Below are positions 46,890-61,863 of a DNA stretch of 64,000 bases, piece after piece. The stretch comes from Riptortus pedestris (Eukaryota; Arthropoda; Insecta; Hemiptera; Alydidae): contig CM032228.1 of the NCBI GenBank assembly GCA_019009955.1, positions 252,159,501 to 252,223,500 on the forward strand. The letters run 5' to 3'. Under the pieces are notes generated by a model. That model was not told where the DNA came from, made no database searches, and saw nothing but the letters and a program-made list of their open reading frames with translations. The position numbers were made by a program, and so were the translations under genes. Numbering within the stretch: the first letter of the stretch is position 1; each line of letters opens with the position of its first letter.

Positions 46890-48150
46890 TATTTCCTTCC
46901 TGAAGTAAGCCTATGGGAAGGGAGTTTATTAGCCAAACGTCCCGTACAACAATTTGTACATAAAGTGGGCTTGATATATAACATTTTTTTAACTATGAGT
47001 AAAATAAAATATTTGTAAAATAAAATTATTTACAACAGAAAGAAAAAGAAAACAAATTTAGGTTTTATTGATGAATAATTAATTAATTTATCTGTATTTC
47101 AGTTTTAAATAGTTCAGGTAGTTATGCATTTCTTCAGCAAATTGTTTTAATTGTTTATTGTGTTTATAAAACAAAAGTTTTTCCTCAACAGGCCCAATTA
47201 TCTTGTCGGCATTTTAATTCGGTTTTAAAGTCTTCTCTTTGGTCCTTAGTAGTCTGGAGTCATAGAGCAAGTGTCTGTAAGTCTGTTCAGTAGTAAAATC
47301 ACAGAAACAGTGTGCTTGATCTGTAAAGCCAAAAAGATTAAAATAAGAGTTTGTTGTTCCGTGTCCAGTTAATAATTGTGTCAAATAATAGTCTGTTGAT
47401 ATTAATTTTTTTTCCTAAATACTCTTTAATGTCTGGAATAAATAGTTTTAGATGTTGTCCTTTCGTAGTCATATTCCATTTCTGTTGCCATTTATCAATT
47501 GTGTCAGTAAGTAATTGTGTTTTTAAGTGTGATTTTATTATTTTGTTGTAGCATTCTGGAATTTTGGTATCTTTTGACGCTGATTATGCTGATAAATCAG
47601 CGACATCGTTTCCCAAAATTCCAGAATGCCCTTTGATCCAGCAAAAGTGTATGCATATATTATTTTGTTTAAGTATTGTAAGTAACTGTTTTTTTCTCTC
47701 AAAGGGCCACGAATTGTATAATTTTGAAGTGATTGTAAAGAGTTGTGGCTATCAGTGTGAATGTTAATGGTTGTTTGTTGTCTATGTACAGTAAACTATT
47801 TAGGATTGCAATTTTTTCTGCCTGATTATTGTTACACAGTTTTCCAAGTCTGAATTTTTGTATTTATATTTATATTTGTCTGTAAATGTTCTATCAGTCA
47901 CAATTTATGTTTCATCGTTACCAAACTCGATATATAATCGTTTTATTTAAAAATAAACATCAAGTTTACATTTAGTGCTGAAATCGGACCAGTGGGAGGA
48001 ATATGCAATATTCTGTAAATTAGAAAGAATGTTTTGGGAGACATTGTTATTTAGATGTTGACAGAAGGGAGACCTTTTTACTTGTATATACACTCCCATC
48101 TAAATACAGTATGTATGTATATGTGTATGTATATGTGTATAATATATATA

Positions 48151-48240
<90 letters not shown>

Positions 48241-51200
48241 TACACAGTATGTACAGTTTTGAATGGACTTCATTATCATTATCTCCTGGGTAGGATAGAT
48301 GGCCATTTGAGGAAATGTTTTGAAAATCGCAACATGAGTATGACATCAATAGCTGATTTCGCTTAAGGGAAATCAGCTGAAATGGAATTGTGAATTTTCC
48401 CAAAAGTTGGGAACTGGTTATGAAACAAAGTGGTAATTATATTGTAGTATATTTTCCCTCATTTTCTCTTCTCGGGAAGAAACTTTCTGAACAGCGCAAT
48501 ATATTTTTTTGTTGTTGCCAGCTGGTTCTATGGTGGAGGCGGAGAGCATAGAGTCATTACCCGCTCAGCTGCACCATCGTGCTAGCCTTACTCACGCAAG
48601 GCTCATCGGCTCTCCAGCAACTGCTCCTCGGCTCAGCAGGAGTAACAGCATCAGGTAAAACAATTTCATATTCCATTTCGTTTCAAGCATGAAAAATGAA
48701 AGTGAATAATAGAAACAAAACATATATATACTTTCTGTAAATATTTTATATCATAGACAGAATAGAGAGCATGATTTCTTCATTCTACTTTCATTGTTCA
48801 AAGAAATAGCTCAAACTTTTCTCAAAAAAGAAAAAAAAAAGTGTTTAAATATTATTGCATTTATTTTACTTAAATTAATTTTCTATCTTATTATCCTTCC
48901 AACAAGCAGTATATTAAAACATATACATGGGTATGACTAATGTCTGTGCGTCTTTTAATAAATATTAAACCCATTGTAGAAACATCTGATGTGGATACCA
49001 CACAAATTCATTGTACTCCTATTAAATTAAAAATACAAAATTTTGTGCTGCACTTCATTTAAATTTATTTCATTTGAAAGTTATTTATGATATTTCTGTT
49101 CCAATGTATTGAAATTCATCTTTTGTATTTTTAATAAGTACAGACAAATTGTCACTTTTTTATTTTGTTTTCTCTTAACCCCTATACCCTTAGTTAATTT
49201 TCATCAAAAGGGGACTTAGAATTAACCTAAATGTTGAATTTCGACATTCTACTACTAGTCCTTGATGAGTTACATGAGATACATATGAAATGAATGAAAT
49301 GACATGTGTTTATTTCCATTCAATGTTATCATAACATAATAGGATTCATCAAATAGTTTTTGAAGTGAAAACTTCTTTAGGCACGTTGTGCACCCCGTAA
49401 GGAAGCATTTGCGGGAGAGGAAAAAAGTATGAAATCGCGACACTGCCACCGCCACCGCTAGTACTAAGGTTTAGAAATAAAATCATATGGTATTTTATAA
49501 CCTAATCATTTGATAGTTTATTTACAATTGAAATAAAAACTTCTTTAGGCACGTTGTGCACCCCGTAAGGAAGCATTTGCGGGAGAGGAAAAAAGTATGA
49601 AATCGCGACACCGCCACCGCCACCGCTAGTACTCAACTCAAAGCTAAAGGAGCTTCTTTTCTTCATAACTCCTGAACCAAATTAGCTAGAGTTTTCGTTC
49701 GCATACCATTTTAAAGAGGACAAAACCTGCATCATTTCGTTCACAGATACTATATTTCTACCATTTTTACTTTCATAGATATTTTAATCCAAAGTTTAAA
49801 TAAATTCGAATATTTAAATAAATAAATTCCAATATTTAAATAAATTCGAATCAAAACTGTTTGTATCCTACTTTAGCTACCATATACCGATTGTATCAGT
49901 TTTAGAAATTGGTGATGATGCTGGCAGTGATGATGGTGCAAGAGTTGTTGAAATTATGGATAGAAATTGATTTTTCTGAGTGTACTTAACTTATTTTTGT
50001 AAAGCATTTGTAATAATTCTGAAATGTAATTCTTTTCTTTTATGTAAAATAACTGAAATAATTATGTATAGTATTTTATATTGATAAATAAAACAATTCG
50101 TGGTACATTATTTTTTTTTTTATCACTATTATTTTTGTCATTTCATTTTTTCATGTAAAATAGAATATAACTGTTACTTATTGATAAATAACTAAAAATA
50201 TTTTTAAAATAAGACTTCGTAAAAAAAATTTCTTAGCAATGCCAAAATTGAGCGATCAAAGCTAAAGGAGTTTTCACTTCTACCGGCAGTCCCCTGACTG
50301 CTATATTTTTTTTTTTTTGTTTTGTTTTTCTATAAACAGTTTTCTAATATTATGTCAATTAAATTCTTTACATATTATTAAATTACATTTATACTTATAC
50401 AATAACGTTCGTTAAAAAATTAGGTCAAATTCTAAAAATACATAGAATAAAATTCATCAATTTAAATACTTATATACAGTAAATTAGTTACATTAAAAAT
50501 CTTAATACGACTCTAAATGTAAATGTCAATTTTTTTTTTTAAAACTCTAAATCTTACATTTTTTTATAATTTGAAATGCAAATTTATTAATGGATGAAAA
50601 ACTTTATAAATGATGAGATATGGACAAAACTAGTCAAAATGGATTCAGGAAGGGTCAAAACAGCCATTCCATTGAAATATGAATATCAACAATTTTCCCG
50701 ATTACAGTTACTTTCTTTACTCCGTACAAGTAACTACGAACTGTTGGCTTTTTGAAGGACGATGTCCTTTTTCCTTTTATTTCAGTTCACTTCTGTTAAT
50801 TTATTTATAGTATTGTAACTGATATTTGAATTGTTGACAAATATAAATGACTTTTAGCATTTCTGTATTGTTGTTCTGGTGTTGAATCTCCTCCCCTTTT
50901 CTTTCAAAGGTTAAATATCATGATTTTCTGTAGACATTCTATACTCTATTTAACCGATTTGACAAAACTACTATATTATTGACAAAAAAAAATTCACCAC
51001 AGAGTTCTCATTTCTGAAGCATTACTCATAAATATTTATTTATTTATTTTGGCATAAATACATGGGCATTGCCAGGGGTCTGGCCATTTTATGTTAGTAG
51101 GTATTCTACTTAAATAATTTAAAATTCGACAATTTCGAGTACTCTTATAATATAAGTAATATATAACAATGCATAAGCAATATATAATAGTTCCGGAAAA

Positions 51201-52310
51201 TCAACAAAACAAAAATTAATGGTTAATAATCTGACAATAATATATTCTTAATAAAGTAATATATGTTATTTATGTTAGCTTTTCAATTTTGTTAATATTT
51301 AGCATAAATTCCAATGAAAGTTCGTCCCTGTTTTTAACTATATATGATTGTAAATATTGTTTTCTGTGATTTACAAGTGCAGGGCAATGTAGCATTACAT
51401 GCTTCAGGCTATTATAAATGTATTTTTTACACCACTTACATATTTCGTCTGATTTTATGATATGGGCTTTACCTGTATGGGATATTTTAATCTATTCACT
51501 ATTACAGACTCTCAGTTGGCTTATGGTTCTTAACTTTTCTATGCTGACGTTAAATTGAAGGTAATTTGCTGGTTCCGGATGTGAAAAGTTACCGAATAGT
51601 CTATAAAAGGGATTGTATTTTGAGTTAAGTGCTCGGTCAATATCTCTACAAACTAAATTATTTGTGGCTTTTACTATTATATTATTTTTATTAGCAAGTA
51701 GTGTTTGAGGGTTAGATAGATTGGTAAAATATTCCTGTACAAAATTTGAAGCTGCAAACATTTTAATTTGAGTAACCCAGTTAAATTCATCTGGCTCCCT
51801 ACTATCCAAAACAACCAATTTTTCAAAGCACCTGCGCGGCAACCGATGTTCTGGGAGGGATAATATTTTTAAACAAAAATTAATTATTTTCTTTAAAACA
51901 AGAATAGCTATTGGGTAGCGAGATAATTCCAGTCTGACCATATAATCAGGAGTACATCATTACTCATATATATGAATCCCTATGAATTCTTATATCATTA
52001 ATTACAAAACAGTCTGTTATGAGGAAAAACATTATCTTGTTGTATTGTTATTTATTTATTTACGTCCACTTTATGCTACAATGGCTAACCGGGTCTATCT
52101 TTTTATAGAAGAACTCTCTTTCAATCGGCCAGGGTAAGTTATTTCAGAACCAGAACTTCACAGATCTACTCCAACTGCTAAGAATAAAGTTCTGCATTTA
52201 TAGATACCAGTATATCACACCCTTGAAATTATACCAAACACATACTACATAACTTTATATGCAAACCTATCATGTCTGGATTCATTAAAAATCCATTTTT
52301 TTTTTCAAAT

Positions 52311-52350
<40 letters not shown>

Positions 52351-53672
52351 TGCTTTTAGAACTGTCAAGCTGTTGTTGACATATTTACATATTTCTACAC
52401 CCGACTTGAGACTTAGGAGGATCAATGGTGGATCACAATTCGGCAACTTCTAAAATTTCTTCGAATTCAAGGGATTTGAGTTCCCTTTTAAACTTCATCT
52501 TCACAAGTGGTGTTGACGTTAATGTAACTCCCAAACCAACATTGTGCATCTGCTCCAGCAAATCTTTGTTTCCAAGGAAACTTATCTGTCATTCTCTGTA
52601 TATGACACCACTTACCACCATTGCCTGAATCTAATGTTTTAGTTCTAATAATGAAGAGAATGATCATTTTAGCTCGTATAAAACAGTCATGTCTCTTTGA
52701 ATATATATAGCATCTAAGCATAGATACTAAATAAAATGTTGGCTTGGACTATACTGCTTTATGGGAGCGAAAGTAGGACCTTTCACAAAAGGGAATCTAA
52801 TGGATTGAAAGCAATGGAAATCTATGTCAGGTTGGATCACATTTTCAGGAATTTAGTGGGAGAAAAGTGGGCACAGACTTTAGTTGCACCCTAGTATATA
52901 AGAAATAAATATTTTATTTCTATGTTTATTTATTTTTAATTTCTTCTCCAGCATGTATGAGAGAGCATGATTGTTAGAAAATTTTAATATGTCGTCATTT
53001 TCAGCTATCTGAGAGATCGGACATTTCCAAGGTATAGTGTGACATTAAACCATGGCTTCGTGCCATTCATTTTTAAATAATTACTTTGTTGCATAATGTA
53101 TGCTTTGTGTATATAAATAGTCCCCTCCCCCTATGGAAGTAGGCATTCCTTTCACTAAGTAATAATGTTCTAAAAAGAAAACATTCTTTTTTTTAAAAAG
53201 AAACTAATTTGATAAAAGGTTATGATTTTTATTTTTGGAAGGGTTTTTAATGTTTTGCCATCTATGCATAGTTCTTTTTGTAACAGGTTTAACCTGAGTG
53301 CACAAAATGCATGATATTGATCCATTAATTGGCATTATTGTTTATGCATGTGGAAAATTTTATTGTAGTATATCTTTGTTCGTTCAGTTATACTTGAATA
53401 TTTATCTCTATTAAAGAATGAAGGGTTTGCTCCAAAAAGGAGGTCACTCCCAATTTTCAAAGTTTTGGAAGATTGTAAAACAAGCATCGAAAAGTTCAAT
53501 TTTTTCGGTTTATTAAACATTTTTTTCATCCATTTTCTAAATTATTCCTGCATATCATTATTTTGAGTCAAAAAGATAACTTCCTGGTGCTTTGTTTAAT
53601 ATTGTAGGAGCAACCTCTTCTTCCCCAAAAATTATATGCTATATCATCTTCTAGGAATAAAATATATTGAAA

Positions 53673-53735
<63 letters not shown>

Positions 53736-56700
53736 CTAAAGGATTATAGCAGTCTTGTTTTTTGAAAACTAGCGTTTTCCCGTATATATAGAACAGAATT
53801 TGAGTTGGTACACTCGCCTTCGCGTCGAAACAGTTTCTTCGCCTTGAGTAGACTTACAAACGACTCATCAATCTTCAACAGATTCAAAATAAAATAAAAA
53901 AATCCATCACATAAGAGAAGATTTCCCATGTGCTGGATAAGCTAATTTTCCGATATCATTTATTTATTATATGCACACAGTCTTCATCCACCTCCTGTTT
54001 GTGTCTTTCATATTTCATTATTCCATTTGGGAATTATTTCTAAACATTCTAAGAATAAAGTAAATATGTCAAAAACAAAAAAAGATTGAAATAATATAAC
54101 TGTTCATGTAACATATTTCAATAAAATTAAGAAGTTACCTAAGCTCGAGGAAGTAAAAGCAATCTATTATTGAACTTTCACAAAAACAGCTGATCTTATT
54201 CTTTTTTTTAACATGATTTTATCAACATATAACAATAAAAATAATTTCCAAATCTAATACTTAAATATAAAAGATACAAACTCCCCCTTTAAATTGTGTA
54301 TTATTTGGGTTTGAGAATTGATTTCATCAGCTTTGTCTCTATTTTTTTCTTAAGATCTCAAATCCGAAGTTAATTCTGACATATGTCTAATAGAAATATA
54401 TCTTGACTCTAGATTTCTTATTGCAATTGGGATCCCTTATTTCTTATTTAATATTCTTACTTTATGGAAAATTTCATAAAGATAATGACTCCTCATTTGA
54501 AATTTTACATGAAGTAAAATGTATAATTATTCTAAATTGATGTTTTTAGTACTAACTCAATTGATGTACAAACCCCTAAAACTCTGATTTCATCATTTTT
54601 TATGTAATATCCTCAAAAATCTATTTGTTTGGTGTTTAAGTGAGGGGTCTGCTTCGCTGTAAACCAAATAAAAATAATAAATCAGTTATTTAGAGGTTTT
54701 TATATTAATTGAATTAGTACTAAAAGTCTCATTTTAGTATGATCTTAAGTGTTTTTTAATTTTTGTGAAATTTCAAATTATAGATCTTTCCCTATTACAT
54801 TTTATGTAGAACCAGGATATGAAATAATAATAAAAAAAAATAAAAAATGAGAATTTCCATTTGAAATATAGAAGTTATCGAATGTAGTTATCATATTTCT
54901 AATCAGCATGAATAAAAATGAATTTTTTTCTTGAGATCCTCAGAGAAAATAAATAGAGGGAAAGCTGTTGTAATCAATTCGTCACTTCAACTTATAAAAA
55001 CGTGGTGAGGTAGGCGCGTTTTGGGGCCTCCTATTTTTTCCTTTCCTTTTTTGTTTTAATGTGCCCTTGTTTGCAATTTATGAAGTTTGAAGTTCTTTCT
55101 TCTGTTATTCATTGCTCAACTAAGATGAAGTCAATTTCCAAACAGAAATGTTTACAATAAAACCTTTCCCTACATAGAATAAATAAAATAAAAGTTTTAA
55201 ATTATTCCTATAACTACCTTATATAGTTATTAAAAATAATTTTATTATATAACTACCTCTTTTTTTTTTTGTCGGAATATTACCTATTTCGGATAATTTT
55301 GAACTGCTTCTAGGTTTGTGACTTGTGTAATTCTAGGTATTTGAAGATTATCAGACAGGAGCTTGCTGAAACTCCCTTAGTCTTCTGATCGAACGAAAAT
55401 CTAGCCCTGAAAATGTATAATAAAAGTTTTAAATTTGACATTTCTTTACCTTTTCATCGATTTTAGTTGATCATCAATTACAGTAGTTTATTTTTAATGA
55501 ATTTACTCATGTTATATGCGTTTCAGTAATTCTGCTAATAGATATTTGTAATATTTGTTTATAATTTTAAACTATTTCTACATTTCTTCGGAGTTTAATT
55601 CTAGGTTCTTGAGGGTGAATTATCAGCCGGAAATTAACTGATAATCCCCAGGCATTCCGAAAGAGCTGAAATTTAATCTTTAAAATATACAACAAAAATT
55701 TGAAATTTCTTTGCTTTTTCTTATGTTTTAGTTGGTTGTTAACTATGGTTGTTTACTTTTAATTAATTTACTCATGTTTGTTATATGTCTTTCAATGAAT
55801 CTGTTACTACATACTAACAATATTATTTAATAACCTGACTGAAAGGGGAAAAACTACTGCTTGTGTTTGTCTATTCGTGGTTTAAGGAAGTAAATTTCTA
55901 ATAACCTCATTTAGAGTATAAAAACCTTATTTTAAGTTATCATGCATTATCAGTGTTGATAAGATTAATACGTAACCACAATTAACAGCTTGTTTGGCAT
56001 TGCCTTCCTGGTTTGTTTATTAAGCCAGGGCAGTTATTTCATGTTATTTTAAGAAAATGCAAAGGGCAATATTATTCTATAACAATATAGTTTTTAATAA
56101 ATTCGTTGAAAAGCTCCATTCAACCTAATGTTGAGATTATTAACTTATTATATACCAGCTCGTAGGAAATCTACTTACTTTCCTCACCCTCTCCAGTGAC
56201 CGACTGTTTTAATTAACGTCCTTGCCAGATTGGAGATTTAAAAAAAAAATTTCCATAAGCCTGTTCAACCAATTATATTTCTGAGTTAATGGAAATAATT
56301 TAAAAACTTTTTATCCATTTTTTATTAGTTTTTATTTCAATGGTATACAAAGTGATTTACAGGAATGGGGCTAAGGATTTTATTGTTTGAGTCCATGACA
56401 CATGGGGCTGCGTAAACTAAGCAGATTTCCTGTGTGCTTTTTTTAATCTCTATTTCACCTTTACTAAGAAGGTTTAAAGACTTGTAATTTAAAATTGGAC
56501 TTTAGATGATATGTGATATAATAAAGTATTATTGAGACCATGAATAAGGCTGAAAGCACTAATAAAGAACTCCATTAATATTTTAGTAACAGAAGAATGC
56601 TTTTCGTTCTTCTTCAATCAGTGATATTCGTTGTTTTTTTCTGAATCCCCAAGTGGTGTATTTGTTGTTTTAGCCTACTTCAAGTCCTGAAAATTGAGAT

Positions 56701-59700
56701 TGAATCCTTCTTAAATAATCTCATCACTTATCTCTTAATATTCTATAATGCCAACCGGAAAAGAAATGTGTAGTTATTACTAAGCTTATTCCTTTGCAGG
56801 GATAATTAGTATTATATAGCTTAAATCTTATACAGTGAAAAAAAATCGTATTATCTGTAATTTTTGTTTGTTTTTTTATTTTTTTCAAATGAAAATTTAT
56901 CGAGGTCGGTAATATAGGGGATACATGTTACATTTAATATTGCAATTGCTGTATAGGAGCATTATTGGCTTTTATTATTTGGAGTTCTTAATAGCACATG
57001 ATTTACTCTTTCTTACTACATTATATAAAATAAAGCAGATTTCCCTTAAGATTAAGTTTGCTAACTTGTACTGTAGGAGGAGGGAGGGAGCTTTAGAGAG
57101 CGGAAAATCGATAATTTAAAATATCTTTGTTATTATGAATTGTTTTTTTTTATTTTTTTTATTTATTAACGTCCACTTTTTGCAACTTAGGCTAATTGGG
57201 ACGGGTTATCTACAGGTTACCACCCTTTTCTAGCCAGGGTGGGATTTTAGGACGTTATTTAATGAATTTCGTCACTAAATAATTTCCTTTGCCCAGGCGA
57301 GAATCGAACTCGCCACTCTAGGTTTACCATATGAGATAAAGGTCAACGCTTTAACTCGCATGGCTAACCTGAGCCCCATGAATTGGTTTAAAAAATTGTA
57401 TATAATCAATTTTGAAGCCAATTTAATTTCTATAAATGTTGTATTATATAATTTTTCTCTATCTTAATATTAACTGAGATATTTACAGTTTAGTATTTTC
57501 AGGCTCCAGTAAACCTCCACTTTTAATCGTCCGTTAATAATAAGCCTTTATACCATGAAACGTCTTATTCCAGTCTTAAATACAAAATATTTTTTTCAAT
57601 GGACATTTACTATCTAAGATATATGCAAATATGTTGTGATAACATTATCAATTAAAATTTGATCTCTTTTTGAAAATATTTATTGATTTATACCATAATC
57701 AATATTTAACTGTTTCATTCAACACTAATGATCACATTCATTAATGGCTGAAATCGGACCTGGATTAGGGGAGGGGGAGGAATTTGAAAGTTTCAAATAT
57801 CACTGTTATTATGAGTCTGAAAGATAAATGTACTACAACCAATTTTGTTAAACTATTAATGCCTACAATTTTTGTTCTATACACTTTTTCGTAATTCAAA
57901 TATTACGCGAGTTATTTGAACCTTCTTGCTTTGAGCAATTAGTTTACCCCCCACTCCTACTCATGGGATTTTCACTTATCAGAAATTGTATCACTAATCA
58001 TCTCATATCCGATTTAAATTTGAAGTTACGTAAGCTTCTTATTAGAGGAAAAACCGAAAGAAACTGGAGTGGACAATGCATCGAATTCCAGCATGTGGGA
58101 AATCTGCTTAGTTTGCACAGTATCTGTGTAACAGACTTTTTTTTATTATTGTAAACCATTGTATTCGATTGTAAAATAAGTTCGTAGTGTTCAATATCAA
58201 TATTTCAATTTTATCCTCTCTGTGTTTATAAAATCATGTTTACTTGGTCAATAATGTTTGCATATTCTAAAAACGGATAAGTTAAGGTGCTTTTGTGCAT
58301 CACTTTCAACCGATATTCCTTATCTTTAAGTGGTATACCTTGCTCAAATGGAAGAGAAAAGCAAAGGCACAGTTTTACGTGACGATAACGCCCGTCCTCG
58401 GGTGTCTTTGCAGAAATTATTGGAGTTTGGCTGGGATGAGATCCCACACCCACCTTATTCACCAGACCTTGCACCAACAGATATACACTTATTTCGGGCC
58501 CTTCAAAACTTTCTTAACGGGAAACGCTTTAATTCGCTTGAGGACTGCAAAACGCACATAGAGGAGGAGGAGTTCATTGTGCAAAAATCTGAGATGTTTT
58601 GGGAGGACGGAATTAAAAAATTCCCTGAAAGATGGCAATGTTTAATAGATCAAAATGGTTCATATATAATTGATTCGTAGTAATTAAAATGATCTGTAGT
58701 TTTTATTGAAATCACTAGTAAAAATTGCTATAAACTTATTTTACAACCTATTATTAATCTTTGATCTTTATTTTTAAATGTGCTTTGCTCTTTTATTCAA
58801 TATTTAGCATCTTAAAATAGTTTTGTGTTATAATCTTTAGCCCTGCTGGTATTTATGCTTTTAAGTAATGTTGTTAAAAAAAAAATGGAGCTGTGAATGT
58901 AGCTTTGTGCCTATACATTTAAGATTAATTTATAACCACATATGCAGATGCTTAGAACTTTTTTAAGCAGATACAGATGTTCACTTAGAGACACATATTC
59001 ATTTCGTTTATCTGTCAGAGTTCCTGAAAGTTTCTCCATTTAGAAGTGGTGTTTGCATTTTACCATTAAATTAATGAATTTCCATAAGTCGTAACGTAAC
59101 TTGATACATTTCAGTCTGGAATAGTTCATATCTTTTTAATATAGTCTGTTCATATTTTTTTTCTTATTTCTCGTTAGGTCGACCAAGTCAGAGAAACTCT
59201 ACCCTTCGATGCTGCAGAGGTCTGAAGAAGTTGAGCCATATTACAGCATCCCGTATAACATAGGCGTTGGTCATCATCATCACTCGTCCCAGCCTACTAG
59301 TCCTACACCGAGCCAAGTCTCACAGGGTACTGCACCAAATAGGTAAACACTTCTCTTTTTTTAAAACAATGAAAGAAATAGATTAGCAATTAATACTACA
59401 TAGACGCCCAAGATAAATTTTATTATTAATTTGAAAAAAAAAATAAATCATGTTATACATTGAAGTATTCTTGATAACTTAAGTTTAATTAAGTGGAAAC
59501 ATATATTTTAAAAGCGAGTAGGTTACTCACTGAGCTACGCTGCCTGAATGAAGAAAGAGGTTTAAGAAAGAAATAAAAAAAAAAAAGAAATGAAAATGGT
59601 CTTAACAATCAGTTGAGGTTTTCTATTTTTTTTTTTTTTTTGTTGACCATCTGCCATCAATTAGTTAGCTTTCAAAATATTATTATTTATTAACGTCCAC

Positions 59701-59904
59701 TTTTTTCAACTTAGGCTAATTGGGACGGGTTATCTACAGGTTACCACCCTTTTCTAGCCAGGGTGGGATTTTAGGACGTTATTTAATGAATTTCGTAACT
59801 AAATAATTTCCTTTGCCCAGGCGAGAATTGAACTCGCCACCTTAGGTTTACTATGTGGGATAAAAGTCAACACTTTAACTCACATGGCTAACCTGAGCCC
59901 CCCC

Positions 59905-60001
<97 letters not shown>

Positions 60002-61790
60002 CGACCACCAGATTGGTAACAGACAATATATATTGTCTGTTACCAATCTGGTGGTCGCAATTTTTGTTTAACCATTACAAAATTCAATGTATAAGCATTT
60101 TATGTCAAACTGAAGTTCAAGTTCGTTAATGGCTGAAATTGAACCAGTGGGAGGGGGGGGGGTATACAAATTTAATTGCCTATAAATGTTGGTATATACA
60201 TACTTTCTCTATCATGAATATTTACTGAGATATTTGGATTTTTTAGTTTTCAGCCTTCAATAAACCCCTACTCCTGCTCATATCATATTAACAATAAGCT
60301 TCATGCGAGATGCATGCAAATTTGTTATGATGGCGTCATTAATTAAGATTTTATGTTTTTGTTTCAAAAATGCTTAATTGATCTCTACCATTCTCAATAT
60401 TTAACCTTTTCAGTCAACATTAAAGATTATATTTGTTATTGACTGAAGTCAGACCTGATCATAATGGTTAATCATAATGGACTAATGTATTAATCATAAT
60501 GGACCTGGTCCAGACCTGGGAATAATGGGGGTTTAAAGGAGGGCGGATTATTCAGGCCTTGAGTGTAATCTGCTAAAATGCATCTTATATATTTATTCCA
60601 ATAATTAACAAAATTAATTTTGTTTATATAATTAACATATGATAGATGCTAGAAAATATTTTTTTTTTTGGCAAGAATCGAACTTGCCACTCACATGGTA
60701 AACCCAGAGTGGCGAGTTCGATGCTTGCCTGGGCAAAGGAAATTATTTAGTGACGAAATTCATTAAATAACGTCCTAAAATCCCACCCTGGCTAGAAAAG
60801 GATGGTAACCTGTAGATAACCCGTCCCAATTAGCCTGAGTTGCAAAAAGTGGGCGTTAATAAATAATAATAATAATAATAAATATTTTGGATCTAATCTA
60901 CCTGGGGCTCAGGTTAGCCATGCGAGTTAAAGTGTTGACCTTTATCTCACATGCTAAACCTAGAGTGGCGAGTTAGATTCTCGCCTGGGCAAAGGAAATT
61001 ATTTAGTGACGAAATTCATTAAATAAGATCCTAGATGTAGGATCCTAGTTGTAGATAACCCGTCCCAATTAGCCTAAGTTGCAAAAAGTGGATGTTAATA
61101 AATAATAATAATAATAATCTATCATTCAACTATTCCAGGATTATTTATAAAATTATTTAGTTAAAGAAATTATTTTTATCTGAGTTAACTGTTTTATTAA
61201 TTCAAATGAAAAAAAAAAATAAATAAATTAAAAAAAAAAAACATTCAATGGATATTAATACATTTTATTTGTTATTGTATTCGAGATTGCCTTATTTAAA
61301 GTCTTTATATCTGTGATTGAGAAATTTCTAAATACATTATCTATATTAGTAAAGTAATAAAGTTATTTCGTTTTTTTCAGATTTAATTATCCTATTTCAC
61401 CAATAAGTTCTTCACCTTCTAGTCATGGGATGAATAGAAATTCTCCTTACATTGGAATTATGACCAAAATGAATTCTAAAGATGATGATGGTAAGTAATC
61501 ATACTTAATAAACCGATTTTACATCCTTTATAGTTTTAGTACTAACCAACTTGTATTATTATTAACATTCTTTTTTAACTCTCATACTAATGGATATAAT
61601 TATAGTGGGGCTGTCACCTACTGCTATAAGTATTTATATTTTGCATTATTATTACTTCTTAGCATATTTCCCTTAAGGGAACTCAGCTATTGAGGTTGTA
61701 CTCATGACGTGATTTTAGAAAAAGTTCCTGGAATATCCATCGATCCTACCCAGGAGAAGAAAATGAGGCCTGTTCAAAATTGGATCTATC

Positions 61791-61863
<73 letters not shown>

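Noticed and set aside
48055..48403. Frames on both strands reading long Tyr-Ile repeats
   Set aside because: They come from the (TA)n tract at 48140-48238. Similar frames at 24379, 44080, 59884, 61790 and 62834 were dropped for the same reason.
60670..60735. A tRNA gene, suggested by GGCGAGTTCGAT and flanking stems
   Set aside because: No cloverleaf acceptor stem; the stretch is the head of a SINE.
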